Part shown: one piece after another, positions 24,581 through 32,868 of the stretch
How the letters are laid out: each line of letters begins with the position of its first letter
Position numbering within the stretch: position 1 is the first letter of the stretch
Source of the DNA: Thermoactinospora rubra
GTDB lineage: Bacteria; Actinomycetota; Actinomycetes; Streptosporangiales; Streptosporangiaceae
Length of the DNA stretch: 64,000 nucleotides
Direction of reading: 5' to 3'
NCBI RefSeq assembly: GCF_002093975.1
Contig: NZ_MSZZ01000050.1
Span: 22,871 to 86,870 of the forward strand
Position numbers and translations under genes: made by a program
The notes under the pieces: model-generated
Database searches by the model: none
Told to the model about the DNA's origin: nothing
What the model saw: the letters and a program-made list of their open reading frames with translations, nothing else

Positions 24581-25221
24581 TCAGGGTCGTGGTGGCCGAC
24601 GACGAGCGGCTGGTCTGCGCCCATCTTCGCACCATCCTCGAAGCCGATGGGGAGGTCGAGGTCGTCGCCGAGGCGCACGACGGCGCCGAAGCCGTCGAGG
24701 CCGCCGTACGGCACCGCCCCGACGTCCTCCTGCTGGATCTGCGCATGCCGGGCGTCGACGGCCTGACCGCCATGGAACACCTCGCCCGGCTCCCGAAACC
24801 GCCGGCCGTGGTCGTTCTGACGGCCTTCGACACCGACGCCAACGTCCTGCGCGCCATGCGCATGGGCGCCACCGGGTTCCTGCTCAAGGACACCCCGCCC
24901 GACGACCTCCTGGCCTTGGTCCGGGTCGCCGCCAGGGGCGCCACGGTCATGTCGCCGTCGGCCGCCGCCCGCCTGGTGGGCGACTCCGGCGAACGGCAGG
25001 CGGCCCGCGAGCGGGTGTCCAGGTTGAGCGAGCGCGAGCACGAGATCCTGGCCCTGATCGCCGAGGGCGCCTCCAACGCCGAGATCGCCAAGCGCCTCTT
25101 CCTGACCGAGGGCACGGTGAAGGGGTACGTCTCGCGCCTGCTCGACAAGCTGGGCTGTGGCAACCGTACCCAGGCCGCGCACCTGGCGTTCAAGGCGGGC
25201 ATCCGGCGCCGGAGCGGCTGA
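24577..25221 (+). CDS. NarL/LuxR-family response regulator
   Basis: A 214-residue regulator with receiver residues D8-D9, phosphoacceptor D54 (VLLLDLRMPG) and K105 (GFLLKDTPP), followed by a LuxR helix-turn-helix (LSEREHEILALIAEGASN, LTEGTVKGYVSRLLDKLG). GTG start overlapping the kinase stop codon. After its stop there are 67 bases before the next, frameshifted, small frame. Confidence 0.94.
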   Translation: MIRVVVADDERLVCAHLRTILEADGEVEVVAEAHDGAEAVEAAVRHRPDVLLLDLRMPGVDGLTAMEHLARLPKPPAVVVLTAFDTDANVLRAMRMGATGFLLKDTPPDDLLALVRVAARGATVMSPSAAARLVGDSGERQAARERVSRLSEREHEILALIAEGASNAEIAKRLFLTEGTVKGYVSRLLDKLGCGNRTQAAHLAFKAGIRRRSG

Positions 25222-25288
25222 CGGCCGCGCGGGTTCCGGCCTCGGGTTTCCGGATGCTGGCGGCGGCCCTGGAGGGCACGAGGGAACC

Positions 25289-25590
25289 GTGACCTACCGC
25301 CGGCTGAACGACTTCTTCCTCCATCAGGATGTCCGCCTGGGCGACACGCACGGCTTCGAGATCATCGGCCGGGAACGGACGTCGATGGCCGAGCCCAGCG
25401 CCGACATCAAGTCCCGCTACTACGGCGGAGCCAGGTCGCCGACGAGCTCGGGCGCCTGCGTCCCGGCGAAAGGATCTCCCCCGTGACTGAACCGCGCCGG
25501 GTTCTGATGAACGTCCATGACAAAGGCGACGAAGAGTTCGTTCTCAGCTGTCGATGGATTGGGAGAGCTGGAAGATCACCGATATGCTGA
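25289..25590 (+). pseudogene. Frameshifted small hypothetical gene
   Basis: A GTG at 25289 opens a frame reading MTYRRLNDFFLHQDVRLG and GFEIIGRERTSMAEPSADIK up to SRYYGGAR near 25436. From there the original frame becomes unlikely (SPTSSGACVP) while the neighbouring frame continues smoothly with VADELGRLRPGERISPV, RRVLMNVHDKGDEEFVLSC and stops at 25588-25590. Together they would give a protein of about 100 residues. I do not recognise the family. The single-base lesion near 25436-25441 is either a mutation or a sequencing error. Confidence 0.5.
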
Positions 25591-25621
25591 GCGCCGGGAT
25601 TGTGACCGAGAGCGGTGGAAC

Positions 25622-26260
25622 ATGGCTGACGACAGGCGGCGCCGGGCGCTCACCCGCAAGGAGACCAAGGCGATCACCCGCGCCCGCCTGCTCGAGGCCG
25701 GGCTGGCCATCCTCGACGAGGCGGGCGAGGCCGCGCTGACGACCATCAACGTCACCCGCCGCGCCGGCATCGCGCAGTCCAGCTTCTACGTCCACTTCGC
25801 CGACATGGACGACCTGCTGCACAACCTGATCGACGAGCTGTCGCTGGAGCGGCTGCGGCTGACCAGGGCGGCGCGGCGGGAGTCCAGGCACGCCCCGCAC
25901 GACGTCGAGCGCTTCCGCGACACCTTCCGCGTGCCGATGAAGCACTCCATCGCCCACCCCCGGCTGTTCCGGCTGCTGCTGCGCAGCCGCCACGACCGCA
26001 CCTCGCCGCTGGGGGAGTGGGCCCGCCAGGTGCACGAGGAGAGCCGCGACGCGCTGATCGAAGACCTGACCAGGATCGGCCTGCCGCACGGCACCGAGGA
26101 CGAGCGGCGGCGGCTGTCCATGATCGCCGACGGCGTCATCGCGCTCACCGAGGCGCTGACGCTGGGCCACCTCGAGGGCCGCTACCCCGACCTGGAGGAG
26201 GCGATCGACGTCCTGGTCATGTTCTCCGAGGGCTACCTGAAGCTGTGCGGACGCCAGTGA
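25622..26260 (+). CDS. TetR-family transcriptional regulator
   Basis: A 212-residue repressor: the N-terminal helix-turn-helix runs from ITRARLLEAGLAILDEAG through TTINVTRRAGIAQSSFYVHF and the rest is a helical ligand-binding and dimerisation domain. The ATG at 25622 is chosen because the basic N-terminus MADDRRRRALTRKET is usual. Effector unknown. Neighbours are broken genes, so the original target may have been lost. Confidence 0.9.
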   Translation: MADDRRRRALTRKETKAITRARLLEAGLAILDEAGEAALTTINVTRRAGIAQSSFYVHFADMDDLLHNLIDELSLERLRLTRAARRESRHAPHDVERFRDTFRVPMKHSIAHPRLFRLLLRSRHDRTSPLGEWARQVHEESRDALIEDLTRIGLPHGTEDERRRLSMIADGVIALTEALTLGHLEGRYPDLEEAIDVLVMFSEGYLKLCGRQ

Positions 26261-26344
26261 GCGGTCACGCGGGACATCTTGTGCCTCGCGGTTTCGCCGG
26301 TAAGGTTATCACTCAATAGCGCTGCCCGCGAAGCTGGAGCGATC

Positions 26345-26662
26345 ATGGACGAGCGCGAGTACCCGGCCCGCCTACGGGCACGACAACGCCGGCGCCGGCC
26401 GCACGAGTTCTCCGGCGGCCAGTGCCAGCGGATCTCCATCGCCCGCGCCCTGCTGGCCGCCAGCCCGGGCGGCGGCCTCGGCCTGCCCCCGGCGGACCGG
26501 CTCATCAGCGGGGAGCCGCCCTCGCCGGTCAGCCCGCCGACCGGCTGCCGCTTCCGCACCCGTTGTCCGCGTGCGGCAGGGAAGTGCGCGCAGGAGGAGC
26601 CCGAGATGCGCCCGGTCAACGGCGGCCACTACGTCGCCTGTCACTTTCCGGTGGCACCATGA
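26345..26662 (+). pseudogene. Oligopeptide ABC transporter ATPase remnant (OppF/DppF-like)
   Basis: The frame joins the ABC signature of a peptide-transport ATPase (PHEFSGGQCQRISIARALL, with the usual R before Q changed to C) directly to the C-terminal oligopeptide-transporter motif (ISGEPPSPVSPPTGCRFRTR, CPRAAGKCAQEEPEM, ACHFPVAP). Walker A upstream and Walker B plus about 60 residues in between are missing. A non-functional deletion remnant; it abuts the MerR-type gene, 4 bases apart. Confidence 0.82.
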
Positions 26663-26666
26663 GGGC

Positions 26667-27566
26667 GTGAAGAGCTCGCCCCCTGGCAGCGGCTCCGCCG
26701 GCCGACCGGCGGAGCCGGTGCTCACCGCCGGGGCCGTGGCGCGGCGGCTCGGCATCCCGACCTCCACGCTGCGCAGCTGGAACCGCCGCTACGGCATCGG
26801 CCCGAGCGACCACGTGCCGGGCCGGTACCGCCGCTACACGCAGGCCGACATCACGGTCCTGGCGACCATGCAGCGGCTGATCGCGGCCGGCATGCTGCCC
26901 TCCTCGGCGGCGGAGGTGGCACGCGGCCAGGCCGGGCGCACGACGAACGCGCGCGGCGGGCGGCCCGACGCCGCGCTGGTCGGCGCGCTGGTCCAGGCCG
27001 CGCACGCGCTGGACACCCAGACGGCCGTCGAGGTGGTCACGCGCGTGGTGGAGCGGTACGGCCCGCGCACCGCGTGGGAGCACCTGTGCCGCCCGGCGCT
27101 GGGGCGGGTGGAGGCGGAGGTCGTGGGGACGGGCCGGTGCATCGACGTCGAGCACGTGCTGTCCTGGTCCATCCAGGCCGGGCTGCGGCGGGTGCGTCCC
27201 GCACCGGCGCGGGCGCCCGGGGCGGCGAGCGTGGTGCTGGCCTGCGCGGCCGGCGAACTGCACAGCCTGCCGCTGGAGGCGCTGCACGCCGTGCTGGCCG
27301 CCGAGACCGGCCGCGCCGTGCGGATGCTGGGGCAGGACGTGCCGGTGGAGGCGTTGCGTGACGCCCTGGACAAGACCGGCGCCGCGGCCGCGGTGCTGTG
27401 GTCCCAGGTGCCCGCGACGGCGCAGGCGGCGGCGCTGCGGGTGGCGTGCGACCGCGCCGCCACGGTGATCGCCGCCGGTCCCGGCTGGGCGGGCCGGCGG
27501 CTGCCCCGACCCGCCGTCACCGCCGCGTCCCTGGCCGAGGCGACGGCCCTGCTGCAGGGCTCATGA
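26667..27566 (+). CDS. MerR-family regulator with cobalamin-binding-like domain (CarH/LitR-like)
   Basis: A 299-residue protein with an N-terminal MerR helix-turn-helix (AGAVARRLGIPTSTLRSWNR RYG region, about 20-90), a four-helix domain and a Rossmann-like B12-binding domain (from about 188). CarH/LitR regulators use adenosylcobalamin in the dark. Seen here: the E162-H163 pair (IDVEH) and E197-L-H199 (GELHSLPLEAL), which match the conserved EH and ExH positions. The tryptophan that in CarH covers the adenosyl group, about nine residues before EH, is not present; valine stands there. So cobalamin binding is plausible but light response may be altered. It ends tail-to-tail with the FAD enzyme at 27561. 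Confidence 0.82.
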   Translation: MKSSPPGSGSAGRPAEPVLTAGAVARRLGIPTSTLRSWNRRYGIGPSDHVPGRYRRYTQADITVLATMQRLIAAGMLPSSAAEVARGQAGRTTNARGGRPDAALVGALVQAAHALDTQTAVEVVTRVVERYGPRTAWEHLCRPALGRVEAEVVGTGRCIDVEHVLSWSIQAGLRRVRPAPARAPGAASVVLACAAGELHSLPLEALHAVLAAETGRAVRMLGQDVPVEALRDALDKTGAAAAVLWSQVPATAQAAALRVACDRAATVIAAGPGWAGRRLPRPAVTAASLAEATALLQGS

Positions 27567-28781
27567 CCCGTGGTCGGCCAGCACCGCCCGGGCCGCCCGG
27601 CGGCCGGACACCAATGCGCCCTGGATGGAGCCGGTGTCGCGGTGGTCGCCGCAGATGTAGTGGCGGTCGGACAGGCGTACCGGACGGCGCAGCGTCAACG
27701 GCGGCGTCATCGCCGGCAGGGCGTGCTCGACGGGATAGGTGGCCAGATGCGCCCAGGTGGAGGTGTCGCCGTAGATGTCCGCCAGCCGGGCGCGCACCCT
27801 CGGCTCCTCGGCGTCGCCGGCCAGGCCCAGCACCGAGGTGGCGACGAGGGCCCGGCCGTCGGCGGAGTACTCCGGCGCGACGTCGGTGAGCACCACGGTG
27901 TCGGCGATGACGCCCTCCACGTCGGCGATCTGGATCGGCTCGCCCAGCGGCGAGCGCGGCGCGAGGTGGTAGAAGGTGGTGACCGACCGCATCTCGGGGA
28001 CCTCGGTGCCGGGGACGAGGCCGGCGGCGGTGTGCGGGTCGGTGGCGATGACGACGGGGCCCTGGAGTTCCTCGCCGCCCGCCAGCCGTACCCCGGTGCC
28101 GGTCAGCTCGGTGACCCGCGTGCCCAGCCGGACCGTGCCGGGCGGCAGGTTGCCCGCGAGCTGGGCGGGGATCTGCCCCATCCCGCCCGCCGGCAGGGCG
28201 ATGGTGCCCCGCGCGAAGGACCGCCACAGCAGGTGGAAGAACCGGCTGGAGGTCTCCAGCCGGCGTTCCAGCACCACGCCGGCCAGGAAGGGCCGGAAGA
28301 ACCGCTCGATCATCGCCTCCGACAGCCCCCAGGCCCGCAGCTCGCCGGCGGTGTCGCGCTCGACGCCGGCGGCGATCCGGCGGGCGGGCAGCAGCATGTC
28401 GCGGGCGGTCAGCGCGCCCAGGCGGGCCTTGTCCGCCACCGTTCCCACGTCGGCGAACAGGCCGCTGAAGGCGTGCTCGGGATGCTTCCATGGCAGCATG
28501 ACCCGTTCCATGCGGCCCCGGTGGAACAGCAGCAGGCCGGAGCGGAAGGGCCGCAGCCGCAGCGCCGGCAGGTCCAGCACGCGCGCCGCCTCGGGGTAGC
28601 CGGTGTTGAACACCTGGAAGCCCCGGTCCAGCCGGAAGCCGTCCACCACGTCGGTCCGCATCCTGCCGCCGACCCGGTCGGCGGCCTCCAGGACGCTCAC
28701 GGCCAGGCCGGCGCGGTGCAGGTGCAGGGCGCAGGCCAGGCCGGCCAGGCCCGCGCCCACCACGATCACCGGGTACGGCAT
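27561..28781 (-). CDS. FAD-dependent amine-oxidase/phytoene-desaturase-like oxidoreductase
   Basis: A 406-residue flavoprotein. The N-terminal dinucleotide fold is VIVVGAGLAGLACALHL with the following ADRVGGRMRT motif, and the C-terminal FAD signature is YICGDHRDTGSIQGALVSGR. It belongs to the NAD(P)/FAD amine oxidase class that includes carotenoid desaturases, with the arrangement often annotated as FAD-dependent oxidoreductase. The ATG at 28781 precedes the fold by three residues. It is co-transcribed with the DUF4383 gene 11 bases upstream and lies opposite a CarH-like regulator, which suggests a light- or oxidative-stress-related lipid or pigment reaction; the substrate is unknown. Confidence 0.85.
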   Translation of the reverse strand: MPYPVIVVGAGLAGLACALHLHRAGLAVSVLEAADRVGGRMRTDVVDGFRLDRGFQVFNTGYPEAARVLDLPALRLRPFRSGLLLFHRGRMERVMLPWKHPEHAFSGLFADVGTVADKARLGALTARDMLLPARRIAAGVERDTAGELRAWGLSEAMIERFFRPFLAGVVLERRLETSSRFFHLLWRSFARGTIALPAGGMGQIPAQLAGNLPPGTVRLGTRVTELTGTGVRLAGGEELQGPVVIATDPHTAAGLVPGTEVPEMRSVTTFYHLAPRSPLGEPIQIADVEGVIADTVVLTDVAPEYSADGRALVATSVLGLAGDAEEPRVRARLADIYGDTSTWAHLATYPVEHALPAMTPPLTLRRPVRLSDRHYICGDHRDTGSIQGALVSGRRAARAVLADHGS

Positions 28782-28792
28782 GGCCGTACCCC

Positions 28793-29251
28793 TCACAGGG
28801 ACGCCACCGAGCGGCGGCCCGGCCCCCGGCCCAGGACGGCGCCCAGCGCGACCATGCCCACGCCGAGCAGCAGGTGGAGCCAGTTGTCCGCGGTGTTGAG
28901 CGGGACGAAGTTGGCCGCGCTGTCCTGGTCGACGAGCAGGCCGTAGATCCACAGCATCAGGTAGACGACGCCGCCGCCGATGAGGAAGGCGCGGGCCGCG
29001 GTCCAGGTCCGCGCCATCAGGATGCCGGCGACGCCGAACAGCAGGTGGACGACGTTGTGCAGGATGGAGACCTGGAAGATCCCCAGCAGCATCGCGTCGG
29101 AGTGGTGGCCGGCGAACTGCATGGTGTCGTATCCGGTCGTCAGGCCGGGGATGAAGCCGAGCACTCCCACCAGCAGGAAGGTCGCTCCCACGACGAGTGC
29201 GGCCAGCTGCAGGGGCGAGCGGGTTGTGGTCGTGCCGTGTGACGTGCCCAT
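28793..29251 (-). CDS. DUF4383 membrane protein
   Basis: A 152-residue four-helix membrane protein with the DUF4383 features: AALVVGATFLLVGVLGFIPG, then LGIFQVSILHNVVHLLFGVAG and the C-terminal NTADNWLHLLLGVGM. Function is unknown. First gene of a two-gene minus-strand unit with the FAD oxidoreductase; divergent from the DUF523-DUF1722 gene, with which it shares the 95-base region 29252-29346. That region contains TGGGT-CCCT-ACCCA at 29283-29296 and an AACGTTTATGCATCGTTT stretch, either of which could be an operator. Confidence 0.88.
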   Translation of the reverse strand: MGTSHGTTTTRSPLQLAALVVGATFLLVGVLGFIPGLTTGYDTMQFAGHHSDAMLLGIFQVSILHNVVHLLFGVAGILMARTWTAARAFLIGGGVVYLMLWIYGLLVDQDSAANFVPLNTADNWLHLLLGVGMVALGAVLGRGPGRRSVASL

Positions 29252-29346
29252 GAGGGCCTCCAGGTGTCGGGTCGACGGACTCTGGGTCCCTACCCAGCGT
29301 GCAACGTTTATGCATCGTTTCCTGACGAGGGGGTAGTCCGAAGCGC

Positions 29347-30315
29347 ATGGCCTACACTCCCGAGGGCGCCGTCGCCGATGCCGAGCCGTACGGCAGGCCG
29401 CGGATCGCGGTCTCCAGCTGCCTGCTGGGCGAGCCGGTCCGCTTCAACGGCGGGCACAGCCGCGACCGCTTCCTGACCGGCGCGCTCGATCCGCACGTGG
29501 ACTGGGTGCCCATCTGCCCGGAGATGGAGCTCGGCCTGGGCTCGCCGCGCGAGACCCTGCGGCTGGAGGCCTCGCCGTACGGGCCGCGCCTGATCACCCG
29601 CAAGACCCGTGTCGACCTCACCGGCCGCATGACCGCACTGGCGGCGGACCGCGCCGGCCGCCTGGACGTGGACGGTTACGTGGTCAAGGCCAGGAGTCCC
29701 AGCTGCGGCATCCACGGCATCCCGCTGTATCCCGCCGAGGGCCGCGACGGGCCGCCGCTGTCGCGCCGCCACCGCGGCCTGTTCGCCGCCGCCGTCCTCG
29801 CGGCGCACCCGCTGCTGCCGGTCGAGGACGAGGGACGGCTGACCGATCCGCTCCTGCGCGAGCACTTCGTCGAACGGATCTTCGCTCACGCCCGCCTGCG
29901 CCGGCTGCTGGCCGGGCCGCGTAAGCTGGGCGACCTCGTCGCCTTCCACACGCGGCACAAGATGCAGCTGCTGGCCCACGACCCGGCCGGCTACCGGGAG
30001 GCGGGGCGGATCGTGGCCGGGCTGCGGTCACGCCAGGCGTATGCGGAGACGTTCCGTGCGATCCTGGCCAGGCGGGCGACGCCCGGCAGGCACGTCAACG
30101 CGCTGCACCACTGCCTGGGCATGCTCGACCTCGACGCGGCCCGGCGTGCCGACCTCGTCCAGGTGATCGATGCCTACCGGGCCGGGCTGGTACCGCTCAG
30201 CGTCCCGATCTTCCTGCTGCGCCACCACATCGGCGGGCACGCCTACCTGGCGGACCAGACGTACTTCTCGCCGTTCCCCGACGGCCTGCGGCTGCGCCAC
30301 CATGTGCCCGCCTGA
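29347..30315 (+). CDS. DUF523-DUF1722 fusion protein (predicted Fe-S protein)
   Basis: A 322-residue cytoplasmic protein. The N-terminal DUF523 domain (about 18-160) carries three conserved cysteines, C25 in SSCLLGEPVRFNG, C57 in PICPEMELGLG and C120 in RSPSCG; in the characterised DUF523 enzyme TudS (thiouracil desulfurase) three such cysteines hold a [4Fe-4S] cluster. The C-terminal DUF1722 (YbgA-like) domain spans about 185-315 (DLVAFHTRHKMQLLAHDP, PLSVPIFLLRHHIGGHAYL, QTYFSPFP). A desulfuration or thionucleoside-repair role is an inference. Such fusions are often found near DNA photolyase or MerR/B12 light-response genes, matching the CarH-like regulator here. Confidence 0.88.
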   Translation: MAYTPEGAVADAEPYGRPRIAVSSCLLGEPVRFNGGHSRDRFLTGALDPHVDWVPICPEMELGLGSPRETLRLEASPYGPRLITRKTRVDLTGRMTALAADRAGRLDVDGYVVKARSPSCGIHGIPLYPAEGRDGPPLSRRHRGLFAAAVLAAHPLLPVEDEGRLTDPLLREHFVERIFAHARLRRLLAGPRKLGDLVAFHTRHKMQLLAHDPAGYREAGRIVAGLRSRQAYAETFRAILARRATPGRHVNALHHCLGMLDLDAARRADLVQVIDAYRAGLVPLSVPIFLLRHHIGGHAYLADQTYFSPFPDGLRLRHHVPA

Positions 30316-30337
30316 CCATGGACGCCCGCCCGGTGCT

Positions 30338-30787
30338 TCAGACCGTCGTGATGAGCCTGATGAGCTCTTCCCGGAACCGCTCGTAGTCCGCCAGCGCCCC
30401 CAGGAGGCGGTCGGAGTCGCGTTCGGCGGCACGCGCCGAGGCCAGCACCCGGCGTCCCGACTCGGTGATCTCCACGACGATGCGCCGGCGGTCGGCTTCG
30501 TCGGCCTGCTTGCGGACGTGGCCGGCACGGCGCAGGTGCTCCACGGTGCGGCTCATCGTCTGGTCCGCCACCCGGCACAGCCGCGCCAGCTCCCGCTGCG
30601 TCCGCCGCGCCTCCTCCAGGTGGTGCAGCACGATCAACCCCGCGTGGGTGAGCCCGTGAGCCGCCAGCACGTCCTGGAACCGGCCCTCCACCAGCCGGGC
30701 GGCCACCGACAGCAGGCGGCCGGTGGGCCAGGAGCGGATGTCGGCCCGCATCGCGTCGGCCGCCTGCCGGGCCTCTCCCTCGACCAT
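30338..30787 (-). CDS. MarR-family transcriptional regulator
   Basis: A 149-residue winged-helix regulator: FQDVLAAHGLTHAGLIVLHHL, TQRELARLCRVADQTMSRTV and the wing ADEADRRRIVVEITESGRRV. The ATG at 30787 is preceded only 33 bases away by the divergent membrane-protein gene at 30821, so both promoters overlap and the MarR protein probably represses itself and that operon. It converges on the DUF523-DUF1722 gene with a 22-base gap. Confidence 0.92.
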   Translation of the reverse strand: MVEGEARQAADAMRADIRSWPTGRLLSVAARLVEGRFQDVLAAHGLTHAGLIVLHHLEEARRTQRELARLCRVADQTMSRTVEHLRRAGHVRKQADEADRRRIVVEITESGRRVLASARAAERDSDRLLGALADYERFREELIRLITTV

Positions 30788-30820
30788 GGCGGCATTGTCC
30801 CAGAGCCGGGCCGGGAGATA

Positions 30821-31825
30821 ATGTTCAGCGTGCTGAAGAATGTGCGGGCGAGCCACGCCCTCGTGCTGGGCGTGGCCGGCTGTGCCGTGCTGACCGGGGC
30901 GGTGTGGCTGCTGGGGCAGCGGCTGCACGGCGTCGGCCTGCTCCCCGACCAGGGGGCGTCCTGGTACTACTGGAAGCTGCCGGACCCCACCGTGTGGACC
31001 CGGCTGTCGGCCTGGACCTGCTATGCCGCCCACCAGATCACGTTCTGGTGGCTGATCCACCACGCCCAGACCCGGGTGCGCCGCTACACCGGCGACCTGC
31101 ACCGCGTCAACGTCGTCGCCCTGGCCGCCAACTTCGGCTTCGTCCTGCTGCACCTGCTCCAGACGCAGCTGTTCTACGACGGCCTGGCCCAGGACGTGTC
31201 GATCTTCAGCTCGCAGGGCTCGGTCGTGCTGCTCCTGGTGGTGGTCCTGCTGATGGAGAACCGGCGGCGCGGCCTGTTCCTCGGCGCCCCCGCGCCGCTG
31301 GGCCGCGACGTGGTCGCCTTCGCCCGCAAGTACCACGGCTACCTGTTCAGCTGGGCGGCCGTCTACACCTTCTGGTACCACCCGATGGAGGCCACCAGCG
31401 GCCACCTGATCGGCTTCTTCTACATGTTCCTGATCCTGCTCCAGGGCAGCCTGTTCCTCACCCGCGCCCACACCGACCGCTGGTGGACCGTGACGCTGGA
31501 GCTCGCCGTGGCGGTGCACGGCACGCTGGTGGCCGTCATGAACGCCGGGCCGGACGGCGCCTGGCCCATGTTCCTGTTCGGCTTCCTCGGCGTCTTCCTG
31601 ATCACGCAGATGCACGGGCTGGGACTCTCGCGCGCGGTCCGCTGGGCGGTGGCGGCGTGCTACGCGGGCGCGCTGATCGGCGTGCAGCTCGCCCGCGACG
31701 ACCTGGTCGGCGCGCTCGACGCCCTGCGCATCCCGGCCATCGAGTACGCCCTGGTGGGCGTGGTGGCGGTGCTGCTGTGGCTGGGACTGCGCGCCGTACG
31801 GCTGGCCCGGACGGGGGAGCGCTGA
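30821..31825 (+). CDS. Polytopic membrane protein of unknown function
   Basis: A 334-residue protein with about nine to ten hydrophobic helices and conserved-looking aromatic and histidine clusters (SWYYWKLPD, WWLIHHAQTRVRRYTGDLH, FTFWYHPMEATSGHLIGFF-like region, ITQMHGLGLS). I do not recognise a named family. It is the first gene of an operon with the SDR gene (1 base between stop and start), controlled presumably by the divergent MarR regulator. Histidine-rich membrane helices could bind haem or metals, but this is a guess. Confidence 0.75.
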   Translation: MFSVLKNVRASHALVLGVAGCAVLTGAVWLLGQRLHGVGLLPDQGASWYYWKLPDPTVWTRLSAWTCYAAHQITFWWLIHHAQTRVRRYTGDLHRVNVVALAANFGFVLLHLLQTQLFYDGLAQDVSIFSSQGSVVLLLVVVLLMENRRRGLFLGAPAPLGRDVVAFARKYHGYLFSWAAVYTFWYHPMEATSGHLIGFFYMFLILLQGSLFLTRAHTDRWWTVTLELAVAVHGTLVAVMNAGPDGAWPMFLFGFLGVFLITQMHGLGLSRAVRWAVAACYAGALIGVQLARDDLVGALDALRIPAIEYALVGVVAVLLWLGLRAVRLARTGER

Positions 31826-31826
31826 G

Positions 31827-32522
31827 ATGGTCATCGTCGTGACAGGAGGGACCCGCGGCATCGGGCGCGGACTGGTGGAGCGGTTCACCGCCATGGGGCA
31901 CCAGGCGGTCACCGGAGGCAGCGGCACCGCCGACGTGACCGACCGCGGTCAGCTCCAGCGGCTGTGGGACACCGCCGTGGCGCGGCACGGCCGCGTGGAC
32001 ATGTGGATCAACAACGCCGGCGTCACCCACGACCGCCGCCCGCTGTGGGAGCTGCCCGCCGAGCAGGCCCGCCGGGTGGTGGACGTCAACCTGACCGGAG
32101 TGATCAACGGCTGCGCGGTCGCCCTTGGCGGCATGGCCGCCCAGGGGCACGGCCACGTGTGGAACATGGAGGGCCTGGGCAGCGACGGCCGCACGGTCCC
32201 CGGCCTGGCGGTCTACGGCGCCACCAAGCGGGCGCTCACCTACCTGACGAGGGCGCTGGCCGGGGAGGTGCCGCCGGGCGTCTCGGTGGGCCTGCTCAGC
32301 CCCGGCATGGTCGTCACCGGCCTGCTCCTGCACGACCTCGACCCGGCTTCGCGCCGGGTGTTCGACGTGCTCGCCGACCGGGTCGAGACCGTCACGCCAT
32401 GGCTGGCCGAGCAGGCCGTACGGCGTGCCGCCAACGGCGCGCACGTGCGCTGGCTGACCCGGCGCAAGATCCTGGCCCGCTTCGCGTGCGCCCCATTCAC
32501 CCGCAGGCACGTCATGCCGTGA
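31827..32522 (+). CDS. Short-chain dehydrogenase/reductase
   Basis: A 231-residue SDR: nucleotide motif TGGTRGIG (residues 6-13), NNAG (WINNAGVT) and active-site YGATK. The catalytic serine is less clear (the strand reads VWNMEGLGSDG), as seen in a subgroup of SDRs that act on hydrophobic substrates. Co-transcribed with the membrane protein upstream. SDRs of this kind are part of light-regulated fatty-acid or pigment loci in other bacteria, which supports, but does not prove, functional linkage to the CarH-like regulator at 26.7 kb. Confidence 0.9.
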   Translation: MVIVVTGGTRGIGRGLVERFTAMGHQAVTGGSGTADVTDRGQLQRLWDTAVARHGRVDMWINNAGVTHDRRPLWELPAEQARRVVDVNLTGVINGCAVALGGMAAQGHGHVWNMEGLGSDGRTVPGLAVYGATKRALTYLTRALAGEVPPGVSVGLLSPGMVVTGLLLHDLDPASRRVFDVLADRVETVTPWLAEQAVRRAANGAHVRWLTRRKILARFACAPFTRRHVMP

Positions 32523-32536
32523 CGGCACCCGCGGCG

Positions 32537-32842
32537 TCAGCGTAGGGGTGTCAGGCGGATGACGGCCTTGCCGCGCGACAGGGACAGCACGCGGATGCCG
32601 ATGCCGTTGAGCGATCCGGACGCGCCCTGGCTCAGCCGGTTCTCCACCATCGCGCCGGGGGTGGCGCCGCGGATGCGCATCGTGTGCTCGGTGAAGGAGA
32701 TCGACAGCCGGGTGAGGCCGAAGCGGGGGCTGACCTTGAACGACACCTTCTTGGTCAGGGCGAGCTTGCATTTGCCGTCGTAGCAGGCGCGCAAGCTGGG
32801 CGCCGAGGCGGCGGCATGGGCGGGCGCGCCGGGCGCCGTCAC
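32537..32842 (-). CDS. Probable secreted protein, N-terminus possibly disrupted
   Basis: A 101-residue frame from a GTG at 32842, with LRACYDGKCKLALTKKVSFK and a C-terminal GIGIRVLSLSRGKAVIRL, a pattern of small exported proteins with one disulfide; no family recognised. The in-frame codons before the GTG read GVALLIAGLAPV, i.e. the hydrophobic core of a signal peptide, but that frame meets a TGA at 32912-32914 without a start. A neighbouring frame offers an ATG at 32913-32915 (MSATVGRQRSALP). A one-base shift in the C-run near 32878-32882 would join them. So the gene has probably lost its signal peptide by a frameshift, or the sequence has an error. Confidence 0.5.
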   Translation of the reverse strand: MTAPGAPAHAAASAPSLRACYDGKCKLALTKKVSFKVSPRFGLTRLSISFTEHTMRIRGATPGAMVENRLSQGASGSLNGIGIRVLSLSRGKAVIRLTPLR

Positions 32843-32868
32843 CGGCGCCAGACCCGCGATCAGCAGTG

